Shown here: positions 13,017-23,307 of the stretch, in pieces | Position numbering within the stretch: position 1 is the stretch's first letter | How the letters are laid out: every line of letters starts with the position of its first letter | NCBI GenBank assembly: GCA_002224055.1 | Contig: AZLU01000148.1 | Location: 1 to 64,000 of the forward strand | DNA length: 64,000 nt | Origin: Pezizomycotina sp. ARF18 | Lineage: Eukaryota > Ascomycota | Reading direction: 5' to 3' | Translations under genes and position numbers: made by a program | Notes under the pieces: generated by a model | What the model saw: only the letters and a program-made list of their open reading frames with translations | What the model was told of the DNA's origin: nothing | Database searches by the model: none

Positions 13017-13513
13017 TTACTTTATAGCAGCTGTGCCGTTGGGGAAAACTCGAATCTTCTCAGCGCTAGTGGTGCATCTAGAGACGGCTTTTTCGACGCA
13101 ATTCAAGTCGTTCCAAGAAGCCCGTTCCATAACAAAGTAACAACAGTTTTCCCCTGCGGTATCTAGTCAAACAAAGGCGGATGGAATCGTATCTACAGTA
13201 GACTTGTGGCACCTCGGGTGGCCGTCGGGCGGTTCAACGGATCCCAACTTCAAAGCGTTAACATAGCAAAGGCAGCATCGAATCTTCCCGCTTTCCATCA
13301 CGATCTTCAAGCAATGCCCCTGACGCTTCAAGTATAACGCGCAGTTCCTGGCGGTTCATTTGCGCTGGAACCTGTCCGGAACTTTCGACGCGACGTGTTG
13401 CTTTTTATCTTACTAACGCTTGCGGTTTCATCCGTTATGTTTTCATGAGAATTAATAAGAGCGAAGATAATACAAAGACGCAGTATATATAGTGGGTGGA
13501 GTAGCATAATCAT
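13017..13513 (-). CDS. secreted Cys-rich protein (effector-like)
   Basis: The ATG at 13513 opens a hydrophobic N-terminal segment (MLLHPLYILRLCIIFALI). A basic stretch follows, then Cys-rich segments: NCALYLKRQGHCLKIV, IRCCLCYVNAL, PRCHKST, ENCCYFVMERASWNDLNC and SRCTTSAEKIRVF, ending NGTAAIK. About eleven Cys in some 160 residues suggests a disulfide-rich secreted protein. The frame is interrupted, but the Cys spacing reads as one domain. It lies just outside the first F-box block and ends convergent to nothing known. Function unknown. Confidence 0.55.
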
Positions 13514-13648
13514 CGCGAGAGCAATGAGCAGGACACTGTCAAAGCTTCCTTTTGTTACTCCGCGGGGAACAGCAAAGGAAAAAAAAAAATATTACACACG
13601 GTCATCCATAAGCACTGCTAAATCCCATAGAAGTATACTCTCAAGCAG

Positions 13649-13983
13649 CTAAGCCCGAGCCCACCGATCCCCGCAACTCCTACACCCATCATCCCACGTC
13701 CACCTGGTGCCCTCTCAAACGGCGTAAGCTTAACGCACCACAAGCATATCATCTTCCCTCTGCTACGCGTCGGACATACCCCGGAACAACCTTAGGAGGA
13801 AGTAAATCTGCTGCCTCTCGTAATCCTTATGCCAATGCGACGGGTGCGTTTTTGAACGTGGGGGTTCAGGGAAGATGATGCGAAGAGGCGACATGTGAAG
13901 CGGAGGCACTGGCGGTCTACTTCGGTGGGGAGATCGCGGTGGATGTAGAGGAGGAGTTCGAGGGGGAGGGAGGGGAGCGACAT
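13649..13983 (-). CDS. F-box/CxxC family copy 1
   Basis: The start ATG at 13983 is abutted directly by an A15 tract (plus-strand T at 13984-13998). Box I is LPLELLLYIHRDLP and box II is EVDRQCLRFTCRLF. Box III (YFLLRLFRGMSDA), knuckle 1 (KMICLWCVKLT, near 13735-13760) and knuckle 2 (CRSCGD, near 13672) lie in the other two frames. All five family elements are present in order, with about three frame changes. The stop used here is the one just after knuckle 2. Confidence 0.65.
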
Positions 13984-14221
13984 TTTTTTTTTTTTTTTAT
14001 GTGGAGCGGTAGGGTTGATAAAATGTGGGAAGCTGTGGTTTTTGTCTTGATTTTTAGAAAGAAAAAAAAAAAAAAAGGCAATTTTGGCGGTTGATTCATA
14101 TGTCCAATGAAAAGCCTTAGGGCCTGTTGAAAGAATAACAGCCTCAGCTTGTCACCGCTGGCAGATGTACATGTACATAACAGCGAACCATCTAAACATT
14201 TATACAATATCCAAATCAGCA

Positions 14222-14254
14222 ACTTCCTCTTTCTCCCTCTCTCTCTCTCTCTCT
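14222..14254. repeat. CT microsatellite
   Basis: A run of CT dinucleotides sits between copy 1 and copy 2 of the F-box family. Confidence 0.7.
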
Positions 14255-14297
14255 GCCTATCTTCCAAATATCCTAATCTAAGAAACTCAAAAGAATA

Positions 14298-14691
14298 ATG
14301 TACAGCTTCCTCTCCTCCCTCGTCCTCCCTCAACCAAACCCTCCCGCGCGGAAACATCCGCCTCCCGCTCCTCCCCCCTCCACCTCATCCTCTTGAACTC
14401 TCATCGCCCGTCGACCGCGAGTGCCTCCGCGCCAGCTGCCGAAATCTCTACGGTATCAATCCCTCGACAAATCTTCCGGCGTCACAGAACTACCTTCCTC
14501 CGCCGCCTCCTTTCAGACTTACCGGAGGTTGATAAGAAAGGGAAAATAGTCTGCTGCTCTGCGTCAGCATAGTAGAATACAAACTCGTCCGGCGGGGGTT
14601 CGGCAGTACGGTTAAGCGCTGCGAGCGGTGCGGGACGGAGTATTTAAAGGATGGCGTTGATTTACGGAGGAAGATTGCGGTCGGGGTTTGA
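14298..14691 (+). CDS. F-box/CxxC family copy 2 (LHLIL subgroup)
   Basis: The ATG at 14298 precedes a Pro-rich lead, then LHLIL-LELSSPVDREC and LRASCRNLYG (boxes I-II). Box III is FLRRLLSDLPE. Knuckle 1 survives as KIVC with its second Cys out of frame. Knuckle 2 is KRCERCGTEYLK, with a stop at 14691. It is closest to copy 3 directly downstream in the same orientation, so this looks like a local tandem duplication. About three frame changes. Confidence 0.65.
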
Positions 14692-14762
14692 ATTATTGTC
14701 CACCCTTTTCTTTCTTTCTTTTTTCCTTTTGGTGTGGTTCGCGCTCTTTTCTATAGGCTGGT

Positions 14763-15206
14763 ATGCTCTACATTACATCAGCAAAGGGAGATGTACGCTC
14801 TCCTCTCCGGCTCCCTCTTTGCTCGTCGCCGCCCGTACAATCGGCACCCATCGCCCTGCTCCCTTACGACGTCCTCCACCTGATCCTCCTCGAACTCCGC
14901 TCCCCCGTCGACCGCGAGTGTCTCCGCGCCACCTGCCGTAATCTCCGCAACGCTCTGGCCCCGCATATTCCCCGCCTCCGTCAGCGCGACAGGACGGCAT
15001 TCCTCCGCCGTATCTTCTGGGACTACCCCGACCGCAAAAAACGCGGGAAGATAGTATGCTACCTCTGCGGCCGCATCGTACGTTACAAACTAGTGTGGAG
15101 GCAGTGGCAGTACATGAAGCGCTGCGAGGTTTGTAAAACGGAGTTTCCGAGGCGGGACGTAGATTTACCAGGCAAATACGCTGAAAAAAAAAATAAAATA
15201 AAATAA
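14763..15206 (+). CDS. F-box/CxxC family copy 3, intact
   Basis: One of the few uninterrupted members (147 codons, ATG at 14763). After a 35-residue lead come YDVLHLILLEL and VDRECLRATCRNL (boxes I-II, residues about 36-65), TAFLRRIFWDYPDRK (box III, about 78-92), KIVCYLCGRIVRYKLVW (knuckle 1, about 96-112) and KRCEVCKTEF (knuckle 2, about 119-128). Its last 42 nt overlap the convergent copy 4. The conserved cysteines are consistent with a four-Cys zinc site. Confidence 0.75.
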   Translation: MLYITSAKGDVRSPLRLPLCSSPPVQSAPIALLPYDVLHLILLELRSPVDRECLRATCRNLRNALAPHIPRLRQRDRTAFLRRIFWDYPDRKKRGKIVCYLCGRIVRYKLVWRQWQYMKRCEVCKTEFPRRDVDLPGKYAEKKNKIK

Positions 15207-15638
15207 AAAAGGCTTTTCTGGGGAAGGGTATTTAAAAGATAGAAGAGAAACACTACGCCACCTCGGATACGCACACCTCAAACACACCCTCCCCTTCGCC
15301 CAATTCCTCCCGTCGACGGCGTCGCTGTCGACGATCAACATGCACCTCCCGCACACCATCCTCCGACGCTTTCTCGCTTTACTTAGGTCGGAAAGGTATC
15401 GCTCGAGGAAGGATACGCGCTCGGGGTCGCGCGGCTCAACGGTGGCGGCGGAACTGTAGCGGATGCGGGTGTAGAAGATGTGACGCCCCACGGGTTTCGG
15501 ATCGGATGAGAGGCGGGGGGTGTAGTCTGGGAGGAGGGTGTAGGTGGGGGGCACGTGTGGCGGAGGGATTGGCGGTCGGAGCGCGGGAGTGGTCGAGGAT
15601 GCAGAGGAGGATGTCGAGGGGAGGGTCGTCAGTGGCAT
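15165..15638 (-). CDS. F-box/CxxC family copy 4, long linker
   Basis: The ATG at 15638 starts MPLTTLPS. Box I (LDILLCILDH) and the box II remnant (SDRQSLRHTC) are in neighbouring frames. From there an open frame carries a longer linker than usual, then VSFLERYLSDLSKAR (box III), RRMVCGRCMLIVDSD (knuckle 1) and VCLRCAYPRW (knuckle 2). The frame runs on into the 3' end of convergent copy 3, giving a low-complexity aromatic tail; the true stop may lie earlier. Confidence 0.65.
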   Translation of the reverse strand: MPLTTLPSTSSSASSTTPALRPPIPPPHVPPTYTLLPDYTPRLSSDPKPVGRHIFYTRIRYSSAATVEPRDPERVSFLERYLSDLSKARKRRRMVCGRCMLIVDSDAVDGRNWAKGRVCLRCAYPRWRSVSLLSFKYPSPEKPFLFYFIFFFSVFAW

Positions 15639-16065
15639 CTTAATTTTGCGCAAGTAGACGGAAAGAATTAGGTTCGATGAATGCTGGGCTGGAAAGGTGG
15701 TAGAAAATAGTAGCAAAAACTGGCTCAAGAAATATTTTTTTTTACACCAAGCTGAAGTGGAGTCTCCGCGGTGGGGGCCTCCTCCGTTACTTAACTGCCG
15801 CGTTGCTCAAATTTTTTTTCTTTTTTTTTTTTCCGTGACGACTTTTAAAATAATAATAATAATACCCCCTTCTCATCGGAAAAATCCAATTCTGAGGTTC
15901 TCACCGTTCTCCCCTCCATTCCTTCGCGGATATAAATGCTTAATAATTTCCTCTTTCCTGTTAAATCTCCGGCCCGGCCCGCGAGCGACCAAAATACTCT
16001 GAAGGCCTTATAAAAACTCCAGAAAAATTCCCCGGATTCCACATCGTCAACGAGGCGAAACCATC

Positions 16066-16432
16066 ATGATGCGTAAAAGTTTCCGAGTTCTTCTTTGGCT
16101 TAGCTTCACCTACAATAAGAAACAAAAAAAAATATTTCATGCGTCTAAACTCCCTTCCGCCAAAGTCCTCCTCTGTATCAACGACCAGATTCCCTCAGCT
16201 TGCGACCGCGAGTGCTTACGGAACACCTGCCGCCAACTCCGCCGCGTCCTACCTCCTCGGATTTCCGGGAGGACACGAACGAGCGGTTCTTATTTCTGGG
16301 CGGATATGCAGGGATTTACCAATGGGCGTACGCCGCCCGTAGCGCGTGAAGTTCTATGGGGGTGACTATTCTGGTGACTATTCTGGTGACTATTCTGGTG
16401 ACTATTCTGGTGACTATTCTGGTGGCTACTGG
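16066..16432 (+). CDS. F-box family copy 5 with GDYS repeat in place of knuckles
   Basis: The ATG at 16066 leads into VLLCINDQIPS and CDRECLRNTCRQLRRVLP (boxes I-II). Box III appears one frame over as GRICRDLPMG. Where the zinc knuckles should be, a 12-bp minisatellite encodes GDYS five times, then GGYW and a Lys run. No CxxC is present. Either the C-terminus was replaced by the repeat or the knuckles were lost. Confidence 0.55.
16361..16420 (+). repeat. 12-bp minisatellite, five exact units
   Basis: Five perfect head-to-tail copies of GGTGACTATTCT plus a degenerate sixth (GGTGGCTACTGG). In the frame that fits best it reads Gly-Asp-Tyr-Ser repeated. Confidence 0.95.
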
Positions 16433-16599
16433 AGGAAGAAGAAGAAGAAGAGCTTGAAGATGCTTTGAGAAGAAGACTTATTGGGCGGTCTTGAGGACGA
16501 CATCATTCTCGATGGTTCCTCCATTAAATCCAACAACAACCAAAAAAAAAAAAAAAAAAAGCGACTAAATACCAACACCGTCGAAAAAAGTACTGCTGA

Positions 16600-16975
16600 A
16601 TATCTCCTCGCGGAGTAACACGACCTCGCCCCCTCGCGGCCGAATAACCTCTCCAACCCCCTACGGTAAACTTCACGCCGCACTTCCCGCACCGCTTCCG
16701 CCGCGTCGTCTAAGATGATTTCGCAGCTGACCGCCCGGACGCAGAACGGGCACACCATCTTCCCGCTGGTTTTGGTTGGTGGCAGGTCCCGGAACAGGCG
16801 ACACAGGAACTTTACCTGCTCCCATTTCGATTCCAGCGTCTTGAGCGTTGAGCGGGGAGGGTACTCGGTAGAAATGGTTTGCAGCACGAAGGCATTCCCG
16901 ATCGCAGGCGGAGTGGACGTGCGCGTATACATAGAGAAGTAACTCGGGGGGAAGTGATGTAAACGCTGGCGGCAT
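16600..16975 (-). CDS. F-box/CxxC family copy 6
   Basis: The ATG at 16975 starts MPPAFTSLPPELLLYVYAHV (box I) with ACDRECLRAANHFYR (box II). The next frame gives QVKFLCRLFRDLPPTK (box III) and KMVCPFCVRAVSCEI (knuckle 1). A third frame gives KRCGKCGVKFTVGG (knuckle 2). The order is complete, with two frame changes. It faces copy 5 tail to tail. The 3' end is uncertain because the last frame runs on toward 16524. Confidence 0.65.
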
Positions 16976-17026
16976 AGCGAGGCTTGGACTTTTCTATACG
17001 TTGGGGGGTTTCCTGGCTATTCGACG

Positions 17027-17029
<3 letters not shown>

Positions 17030-17063
<34 letters not shown>
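17030..17063. repeat. T34 homopolymer
   Basis: The longest uninterrupted homopolymer in the window; it lies just upstream of copy 6. Confidence 0.9.
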
Positions 17064-17571
17064 CTAAGAAAATTTTTCATTGCCAGCGGTTTATGACGTT
17101 TTGGCCGTTGGGGACGAGGCTGCTTTCTTTATATCTTTTTCTTTTCTCTTTTTTTTTCCCCTTTGGTCGGTGGAGATACGGTACGGGAGAAGGCTTCGGT
17201 CCTATATCATAGCCTTCAATGATGAACAGAGATTGATAATGAAGGAAAAATAGGATCGAACAAAAAAAAAAAAACGAAAAAAAAAAAAAAACTATTACTT
17301 CCATAACGGCCGAATCGTCCTTTCTCAAGGGAGGAGAATTTGTAAATGGGTCGCGGTATCGATATTACCGAACCAGCTTTCCCTTCCAATTTTCCTTCTA
17401 ATCAATCTTTTGCTGTGAACCGGAGCTCCTAAATACCGGAACTTGTGCGACGAGCGCTAGCCGCTGTACAACCACCGTCTCCACGTCAAGCTCGTGCGAT
17501 AGGAGGTTACTAGTGATTACACTGTTGGTAGGGCCAAGGGCATCTCGTTAAAACTCGTCCGGCTGGGCTTA

Positions 17572-17866
17572 CTAACCCTCGACGTAACTCGTCCCGCACT
17601 TCATGCAGGATTTACCGCGGTAGGGGTGGCCGAGGTATTTATAGCGGACGATGAGCCTGCATTTCTTGCACGCCATCTTCAGTTTTCGTTCGTGGAGTTG
17701 TCGTCGCGTAGGAGCCGGTTGAGGAAGTCTACTGCGGTGGAAGGGTGGTGTTGGGAATGAGGATGTAGAAGCGCCGGCTGGTTAGCGGAGGCACTGCTGG
17801 TCTGTTGTCGAAATGGAGGAAATGATGGGAGGAGGAGTTCGGGGGAAGGAGGTCGAGGGCGGACAT
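17572..17866 (-). CDS. F-box/CxxC family copy 7, degenerate front
   Basis: The ATG at 17866 starts MSALDLLPP. Box I survives as PELLLPSF and box II as TDQQCLR in different frames. Box III is DFLNRLLRDD. The C-terminal part is clean: KMACKKCRLIVRYKY (knuckle 1) and SCMKCGTSYVEG (knuckle 2), with a stop at 17572. At least four frame changes make this one of the more damaged copies, yet the zinc part is well preserved. Confidence 0.6.
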
Positions 17867-18191
17867 GGCTTGCTTGATGCGCCTGTAAATCTGGGGAAAA
17901 AAAAAAAATTTAAAAATTATAAAAAAAAATGGGGTTGGAAAAATTGAAGAAATAAGATTGATATTTTTGAAGATGCGGGAAAGAAACTTGTCAGCTAGAG
18001 CCGCAGAACCTGCATGAAGAAACAAAGCCCCTGTTGTATATCGCGAGGCTGAAGCCTGAATGCACGATATCGCCCCCCAAGAACGAAAAAAAAAAAAAAA
18101 CAAAAAAAAAAAAACCTCTCGTTCTACCGAATTGAACGGCATTGATCTCCGTCACTTGATATCTTTCTCCTAAGTCCTCCCTACCACAAAA

Positions 18192-18527
18192 ATGCGTAAA
18201 TACCTAGCATCCATCTTCCCCCTCTCCTTCTTCGCCAAACCATCGCCCCTCCTACTACTCCCACAGAACTACTCCTCCTCATAACCTCCCGCCTCCGCCT
18301 CTCCGACGCGCTATCTCTACGTATAACTGCAGACGGTTCTACGGCCTTATATCACGTCCAGCGCAAGGTGGATATGACCGCATCGTGTTTTTACGTAGGG
18401 TGTATTGGGATTTATCCCGAAAACACGGGAAGGCAAGACGGTATGCTGGGAGTGCGCGATGATAACGAGGAAAGGGGAGGCGGAGAGCGAGTGGTATATT
18501 TTGGGAAGAATAGGTGGGGAGGCGTGA
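18192..18527 (+). CDS. F-box/CxxC family copy 8, single knuckle
   Basis: The ATG at 18192 starts MRKYLASIFPLSFF, with TELLLLITSRLRLSDALSLR as box I and part of box II. The next frame gives NCRRFYGLISRP (end of box II) and VFLRRVYWDLSRKH (box III). The third gives VCWECAMITRKGEAE (knuckle 1), with a stop at 18527. No second knuckle is visible. Confidence 0.55.
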
Positions 18528-18925
18528 AGGTTAGGATGGAGAGTGTTTGAGGTGTGGGGATCGGTGGCGGGCGGAAGGCTAAGGTTAGGAGAGGACAGAT
18601 GGGTGAAGGTCTAACGTAACGGTGCAACATTTTCGTTATTCAGTTATTTTTATCTTTAACCTCGAATGTGCTAGGACTATCGATATCGATATATCACCCA
18701 GATGGCGAGTTTAAATGTACTGGGATGGACCATGCACGACATAGCCCTCTTGAACCCTGAGGGACCCATATCCCGGCGCTTGGCGATTGTGGAGGCGTTA
18801 TAAAAGCTTTTTTTTTTTTTTCTTTCTTTGATATATATATCTTTCTTTATCCCCTCTCGTTTATCCTCTCTTCAACATCAGGACATAAAATTACCGCCCG
18901 CCCATAACCAGTAACTTATCCTCCG

Positions 18926-19274
18926 ATGTCCCTTCCCACAATCCCCACGACATCCTCCTCTGCATCCTCGACTACCTCCTCCGTATCCGACCGCCAATGC
19001 CTCCGCATGACGTGCTCCCGCCTCCGTCACCTCATACCGCCGCCGCCACCTAACCCCATACCAGCGTGGGCTAAACACTGGCCCGACTGGACCCAGCAGG
19101 TAAACTTCGCGGAAAGGTTGTTAAGGATAAACCGGAGGAGGAAAGGAGGACAGGATGGTCTGCGAGCAGTGCGTTAGGATGGTGAAGTATGAGGTTGTTG
19201 ACGATTGGAGGTACCCGGAGTTTGGGAGTAGGGAGTGTAAGGGATGCGGGGTGTTGGCTGGGGGCCTTTGGTAG
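18926..19274 (+). CDS. F-box/CxxC family copy 9
   Basis: The ATG at 18926 starts MSLPTIP. Box I (HDILLCILDYLL) is one frame over. Box II (SDRQCLRMTCSRLRHLIP) and VNFAERLLR (box III) are in the ATG frame. The zinc part is open and clean: MVCEQCVRMVKYEVVDDW and RECKGCGVLAGGLW, with a stop at 19274. Two or three frame changes. Confidence 0.65.
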
Positions 19275-19428
19275 GATCAAAAAGGCGCAGGTGGAGAGAA
19301 AGGGGGTTATACGGTTCTCTTTTTTTTTTTAAACGGTCTAGATGGGGTTTTCGAAGTGTTAAAAATTTTTTGTTCGAAAGGGTGAGAAAAAAAATAACGA
19401 AGTTCAAAAGGCACCTTTAGAGGGAGAG

Positions 19429-19819
19429 TTATCCGTGTAGCTTCCGTCGGTTTATGTAAATAGCTATAAAACGTGTATTCCTGAGGGGGGGAAGAGTAGA
19501 CAAATCGCTTCCGCACATCTCGCAGCGCTTCACAAAAGTACTAAAACTGTCCCTGGAAAGGCTATATATAATGCACGATGCGAACGCACAGAAGGCATAC
19601 CATCTTATGCTTTTTGCTGCGCAGCTTTCGGGGAACTCCAAATGCAGGCGGCGGAGGAACGCGATCCTGTCGCGCGGGACGATCTGCGGGGGAGAATATC
19701 GTAAAGGGTACGGCAGGTGACGCGGAAGCACTCGCGGTCTGTGGGCCACTCGAGCGCGGAGGGGATGAGGTGGAGGACGTCGTAGGGAGGAGGGTGATTG
19801 GCGCGGGATCGGAGTTCAT
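19429..19819 (-). CDS. F-box/CxxC family copy 10 (YDVLHLI subgroup)
   Basis: The ATG at 19819 has an A10 tract two bases upstream. YDVLHLIPSALEWP and TDRECFRVTCRTLYDILP (boxes I-II) group it with copies 2 and 3. Box III is AFLRRLHLEFPES, knuckle 1 is KMVCLLCVRIVHYI and knuckle 2 is KRCEMCGSDLSTL. Three frames are needed, but all elements keep order and spacing. Confidence 0.65.
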
Positions 19820-20211
19820 CCTTTTTTTTTTGGGGGTGGGGGTTTGGGTTTGGTATTTTGGTTGTAGGGAAGGAGTACATGTAGTAGTGTATAGGAGGCG
19901 GGATATGAAGCCTATTAGATCAGGTATTAGGCAAAGTATCAATATATATATTGGTACACTGGAGCAAAGCTTTACCGCTGAACGATTGGTCTTATGGGTA
20001 GGACAACTTCCTTCGGTTGATTCATCGCGGGGCTGCTTTTTCGAGCTTCATGCCAGCGCTATTTTTCGCCGCGGCGCAAAACAAAACTCCCGTAAGAGAA
20101 ACGAGACAAAGGCCGAGGCATTTCTCGATTCCAATGACATTTACTTTTCCATTCCATCCACTGTCATACTAAAAAGATTCTCATATGCGCCTTCCCCGCT
20201 CCGCTCGCGAC

Positions 20212-20626
20212 TCAGAGCTCTTCGAACCGCCACATAAAAAACTCATCAGGATGGCCGTCGGGTACCTCCGACGTCCAGAGCAACCTCCACCTCGGACACT
20301 CGTACTTCGTCAGCGGCCACTGCTCGCCGTATCCCACGTGCACATCCGCATCGCCGCCCTGCTCGTAGCTATACCGGACGATCATCGTGCAGCTGGTGCA
20401 CGCTACGCTGCCTTTGAGGTTCCCGTCGCGCACGAGGTACTTTAAAAACCTGATATGCTCGTGGAAACTTCCCACAGCGACTCGTGGGTCGCAGAGCTTC
20501 ATGTGTGTTGTCGGCGGCGGGATGAGGGGGTACAGACGCTTGCAGGTCACGCGAGGCATTGCCGGTCGAAATCTGACGGGAGGAGGGATATTATGTGGAG
20601 GAGGAGTTCGGTGGGGAGGATAGCAT
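20212..20626 (-). CDS. F-box/CxxC family copy 11, long C-terminus
   Basis: The ATG at 20626 sits two bases from an A12 tract. Box I is LPTELLLHIISLLPS and box II is DFDRQCLA then VTCKRLYPLIP, across one frame change. The rest is one open frame to 20212: IRFLKYLVRDGNLKG (box III), VACTSCTMIVRYSYEQGG (knuckle 1) and a KYECPRWRLLW segment that keeps only one Cys of knuckle 2. Confidence 0.6.
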
Positions 20627-21490
20627 AGTTTTTTTTTTTTGAAGCTTCCAGGGTTTTGGAACTTAAGGGGCTGGCGTTTTTTTGTTTAAAAGTTTCGATT
20701 CGTTTTGGAGCGTGACGTGATGGAAGGAGGTGAAATTTAACGGAGGAAGTTTCCTTCCTTTGCTCTTAGTCAACCTTTTCAGAAGAGTCCGCGAACGCAC
20801 GTTATACGTGCCCTTTTTTTTTTTTTTTTTTTTTTTTCTCTTCATATTTTTCCCTCCTCGTCTCATCGGAAGCTCGATTCAAGCGGTTTGAACAAAAAGG
20901 ATTGTATGTTATATCCCAAAAGCTCCCCGCCGCATCGAGCACCTTATACCTTGCTACAGGCCACGGACCCGTATCCTACTGGGGTACGCGACTGCAAAAG
21001 ACTCCTCGGTTCCTTGTCCTGCTGCTTTCGCCGCGAAAAATTAATAAAACAACCTTCATCTGTGACCTCAAACTTAACAATTTCGAGGCGTTCAGGCCAT
21101 ACTGCGTTATCCTTTGTGTGTATTTTGGGTGGTCTGTGTATCGCGTATGGGAATTAGATACAGGAGGGGGAAGAAGAAGCTACGCGGAGGGAGGCATTGC
21201 CGCTCGCTGTAAGAGAGGAGGTAGTCCAAGATATAGAGCTGGATTTCGGTTGAAGGGATGATAGCAGAGACATTGTTTCGATATATTATTGCTTCTTTCT
21301 TTGGCTCCGAGACTGAGACTTAGAGATGAATTCTGGCCAGAGGTGAATATAAGGCTGAATATTGATGCTTGCGGAAGCGGGGGTGAACGATATTTCAAAT
21401 GACCGGCTTCAGAAGGTAGAATAAATCTTGCATCTCAGCCTTGCAGCGAAGTAAATACAGCCAACCGATTCCTCTAATTCCTTCTCCTCC

Positions 21491-21871
21491 TCAAACGTCG
21501 CCCTGGTCAACCATAATGTATGTACTATAGCACGCAGGACAGACAGGATTCCAGGTGGACTTCTTCGTCACGACGACGTCAAACTTTACGAGCTTTAAAC
21601 AGCGCCGCGCACACCCTCTTCTCTTTCCTCGTTGGATCGGAATCGCGAAGGAGACGGTCGAGGAAGTTGATTGCACGTATTCGTCGCTATTTTCACATTC
21701 TCCAAACATGTTCATCGAAGCGAGAGGTATGAGGCGGTAAAAGAAGGTACAGGTCATACGAAGACATTGCTTGTCTGCTTTGTAGAGGTATGGGAGATAC
21801 GCAGGTGTATCTCGGTGGGTAAGGAAGATAGAGGCATCGATGCTGGGGAAATCTGGCTTTCTTATGAGCAT
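21491..21871 (-). CDS. F-box/CxxC family copy 12
   Basis: An ATG at 21871 gives 126 open codons. Box II is KADKQCLRMTCTFFYRLIP. Box III (INFLDRLLRDSDPTRK) is one frame away. GCARRCLKLVKFDVV (knuckle 1) and NPVCPACYSTYIM (knuckle 2) follow. Box I is weak (DTPAYLPYLY). It starts at the base where the next copy's open frame ends, same strand. Confidence 0.55.
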   Translation of the reverse strand: MLIRKPDFPSIDASIFLTHRDTPAYLPYLYKADKQCLRMTCTFFYRLIPLASMNMFGECENSDEYVQSTSSTVSFAIPIQRGKRRGCARRCLKLVKFDVVVTKKSTWNPVCPACYSTYIMVDQGDV

Positions 21872-22364
21872 TATAAGCCGGGAGTCGGGTAGGAGTAAAT
21901 GGTTTCTGAAAATTCGTTTGATTTTACAAAATACCTGGCCATGTTATGATCTAGAACCGTAAGAAATCCATCCCGCTTCTCAGCCGAAATACTTGGCCGT
22001 GCTATCATCATTTCCCCCAACTCCAGGCCCCTGCACCGCTTCCCAACCGCCCGAAAACTCCCGTCGTATTCCACTATCTCGTACTTCACCACGAGCGCAC
22101 AAGGCCAGCATAGCATCCTCTCGTTTTTCCTTTCTGGGGTAGATCGCGGAAATAGCGCTCTGGGAAGACTTGGTAGCCGCAGTGCTGGAGGCTGTTGAAA
22201 TCGCGGGTGTGAACGGTGCGGTTGTCGATGTGGTGGCATGAGGGGAGACAGGGGAGTCGAGGGTGCGTATAGCTGGCGGCTAGCGTGCCGGACGGATTGG
22301 GGTCGAGCGGGGAGGTAGTCGAAGATGTAGAGGAGGACGTCGGCGGGGAGGCTGCTAGTGGCAT
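21871..22364 (-). CDS. F-box/CxxC family copy 13, knuckle 2 incomplete
   Basis: The ATG at 22364 is followed, one frame over, by SLPADVLLYIFDYLPARPQS and RQLYA (boxes I-II). An open frame continues to LCWPCALVVKYEIVEYDGSF (knuckle 1) and KRCRGLELGEMM, in which the second CxxC has lost one Cys. Box III shows as YFRDLPQKGK in the ATG frame. Last copy of the left block. Confidence 0.6.
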
Positions 22365-22856
22365 GCTGGGAGTAGCAGTTTCAATCGGAAAGTTAAATTC
22401 TGGATGGGCTTGACGAGGTTTCTGGTAGATTTCGTAAGCGCTATAAGAGCCTCAAGAGTCTCAACGTCATCACGTTCAGCTTACGTTGTTCACTGCGCTG
22501 TTCCTCTCACTGTCACGGTTCGCTTTTATGGATGTAAATGAACCTCTACTGTGGTCTAGGGATTTACTAATGGATCGGTGGAGAAGGGGATTTCTGGCTT
22601 ATGCTGATGCATACGGGTCGACCTATCATCTATTAATAAGAATGATCAATTTGTCCTGTCCTGAAGCATCGTTGCGATATCGCGAGATCACCAAGATACA
22701 AGAATTGCCAGTTCTACCATAATTCATTGGGAATTTACTAAGTACAGGATTCTGTCTATATTCTGCTAATAAAGTTCAAGTGGGAGCAGGAGGAAGGCAC
22801 TTTGGAAACACATATCTGTCGGGAAGACCAATGTTTGGTCTGCTGAATTTAAGTAA
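22365..22856. other. no supportable gene
   Basis: An 78-codon plus ORF at 22486 has no supporting signal. Confidence 0.4.
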
Positions 22857-23307
22857 TCATTCTGACTCACTAACGCTAGATTTATGAGCCGGTAATCTTT
22901 CGAAAACGACCCAGTAAGTAACACCACGTTCATCGCGTTTCTTGGGCTCCCTCAGCAACGGGCAACTATATCTATTCTGCGCCCAGTTGAACCTTAGAGC
23001 ATTTCGCGCGTAGTTAAATAATCTCTGGTCCTTTGCCTCGTCGTCAATGTGCCACCGGTTAAGGTAGTCTTCGGCCAATTCCTCAAGGACGGAGCAATCG
23101 CTACAGTCGCAGGACCGTGAAGAAACCAATCCTTGCTGTCTTCTCCCGGAGCAGTTCTGTGGTACAGCCTATATGCTCGCAGCGTATGGTGGTTTCTTGT
23201 GTAGAATTGAACAGAACACAGAATGCGCTTGTTCGTAAAACGAATGACGTTCCCTCATTTATTTCGCCATTGTGGCAGGCAAGATAAAACACTATAGCGG
23301 AACACAT
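22857..23307 (-). CDS. small Cys protein with C-terminal YWVV motif, copy A
   Basis: The ATG at 23307 starts MCSAIVFYLACHNGEI. After TTIRCEHIGCTTELL one frame change leads to CDCSDCSVLEELAEDYLNRW, a basic stretch (LREPKKRDERG) and VTYWVVFERL near the end. About 150 residues. It aligns along its length with 31237-31681: MC start, YLxC, GE, CDCSxC, LA, ERGVxYWVV. The paired Cys suggest metal binding or disulfides. No family name is known to me. Confidence 0.55.

Noticed and set aside
16361-16420. CRISPR-like array
   Set aside because: The units are 12 bp, directly adjacent with no spacers, and codon-periodic: a minisatellite.
5799-20838. Poly(A)/poly(T) runs as tails of retroposed SINEs or LINEs
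   Set aside because: No repeated body sequence or target-site duplication accompanies the runs; many sit at promoters.
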